From Tulasnella sp. 424 (Eukaryota; Basidiomycota; Agaricomycetes; Cantharellales; Tulasnellaceae), in the NCBI GenBank assembly GCA_019633425.1, contig WSUB01000032.1:1-64000 (forward strand): 64,000 nt of DNA, read 5' to 3'. Below, piece after piece: positions 63,520 through 64,000 of this stretch. Under the pieces are notes generated by a model that was not told the origin of the DNA, made no database searches, and saw only the letters and a program-made list of their open reading frames with translations. Within the stretch, counting starts at the first letter, position 1. Each line of letters opens with the position of its first letter. The position numbers and the translations under genes were made by a program.

Positions 63520-64000
63520 ATGCAAGTGGACAATAACGACGACGCTAAACACCGTAGTTCCCAACCGTCCGACCCAGGCGATTCGGGCAGTACGTCCCAG
63601 CCGAGCAGCAAATTAGTACGTCCCACCCGAATCACAAAGAGTTAGCGTAAGCGCCCACCGACGCTCGTTGCCATGTATACTAGCGGGATAAACTCCAGAG
63701 ACTTGCAGAATGGCGAATTGATCCAGCTTCGATCGAGTTTCAAGAACACGCCCCCGAGTTTCGTGGAGGATATGCAACGGTTTCACAAGCGTTCTTGGTT
63801 TCTATCAACGGCTCTGAGAGTATCGTGGACAATCCAGCAGATACCTCAGGTGATACAAAGTCTGGCGGTGGAATCCCCAACCGAAAGGTCAGTGCTAATC
63901 AGACTTACAGTATCTCCTACACGAGTTGCTGAGTTCCACATACTAGGCCGTAGCGGTAAAACGGCTGAACATCGAGAATGGAAAGGACAAAGAACGAGTA
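63520..64000 (+). CDS. TKL-like kinase-TPR gene (copy E), 5' part, cut by window end
   Basis: Exons 63520-63615 (MQVDNNDDAKHRSSQPSD...SSKL), 63684-63887 (RDKLQRLAEWRIDPASIEF...EFRGGYATVSQAFLVS...) and from 63947 (AVAVKRLNIENGKDKERV). Splice positions, phases and the 204-nt second exon equal those of copy D. The glycine loop reads GGYATV. No lesion in the visible part. The rest, including the TPR exon, lies outside the window. Confidence 0.85.

Overview
This window reads as nuclear DNA of a basidiomycete, most likely an Agaricomycete. Genes are cut by many short introns (about 50-75 nt, GT-AG with a few GC-AG). Several families are typical of Agaricomycetes: a DUF6535 membrane protein, a DUF6533-type membrane protein, and kinase-TPR fusions. 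Housekeeping genes are recognisable by eye: a myosin II heavy chain, a Ypk1/SGK-type AGC kinase, ribosomal protein L23 (uL14) and a GH5 exo-1,3-beta-glucanase. No rRNA, tRNA or CRISPR was found.

Layout. 0-5 kb: a truncated and an intact TKL-like kinase-TPR gene on the minus strand, caused by a tandem duplication that also copied the first codons of the neighbouring myosin gene. 4.9-12.8 kb: intact myosin II (16 exons, 2336 aa). 13.2-21.4 kb: an intact DUF6535 gene, then a shattered and partly inverted second DUF6535 copy with a DUF6533-type gene between its pieces. 22.6-28.0 kb: a large low-complexity protein and the Ypk1-type kinase. 28.4-31.4 kb: a second intact kinase-TPR gene with 11 repeats. 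31.4-36.5 kb: gene-poor, holding a fragment of the Ypk1 gene and a 545-bp TIR element with TA target-site duplication. 36.5-42.6 kb: two MFS transporters as a tail-to-tail inverted duplication. 43.5-46.9 kb: RPL23 and the GH5 glucanase. 48.3-50.4 kb: a third, diverged MFS transporter. 50.9-52.3 kb: a kinase fragment fused head-on to a broken alternative NADH dehydrogenase. 52.8-54.7 kb: an uncharacterised minus-strand gene. 56.8-59.2 kb: a third intact kinase-TPR gene. 61.2-62.7 kb: a second decayed NADH dehydrogenase. 63.5-64 kb: the start of another kinase-TPR gene, cut by the window end.

The notable system is the kinase-TPR family: three complete genes, one running off the edge and two broken copies within 64 kb. 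All share one exon plan: a variable 29-34 codon leader exon, five small kinase exons, one longer kinase exon, then a single 3' exon holding all TPR units. The kinase keeps its catalytic residues but has HGD instead of HRD. The TPR units are exactly 40 residues and vary in number (6, 6, 11). This resembles receptor-like repertoires that evolve by duplication and repeat-number change. A role in recognition or innate-immune-like signalling is an inference only.
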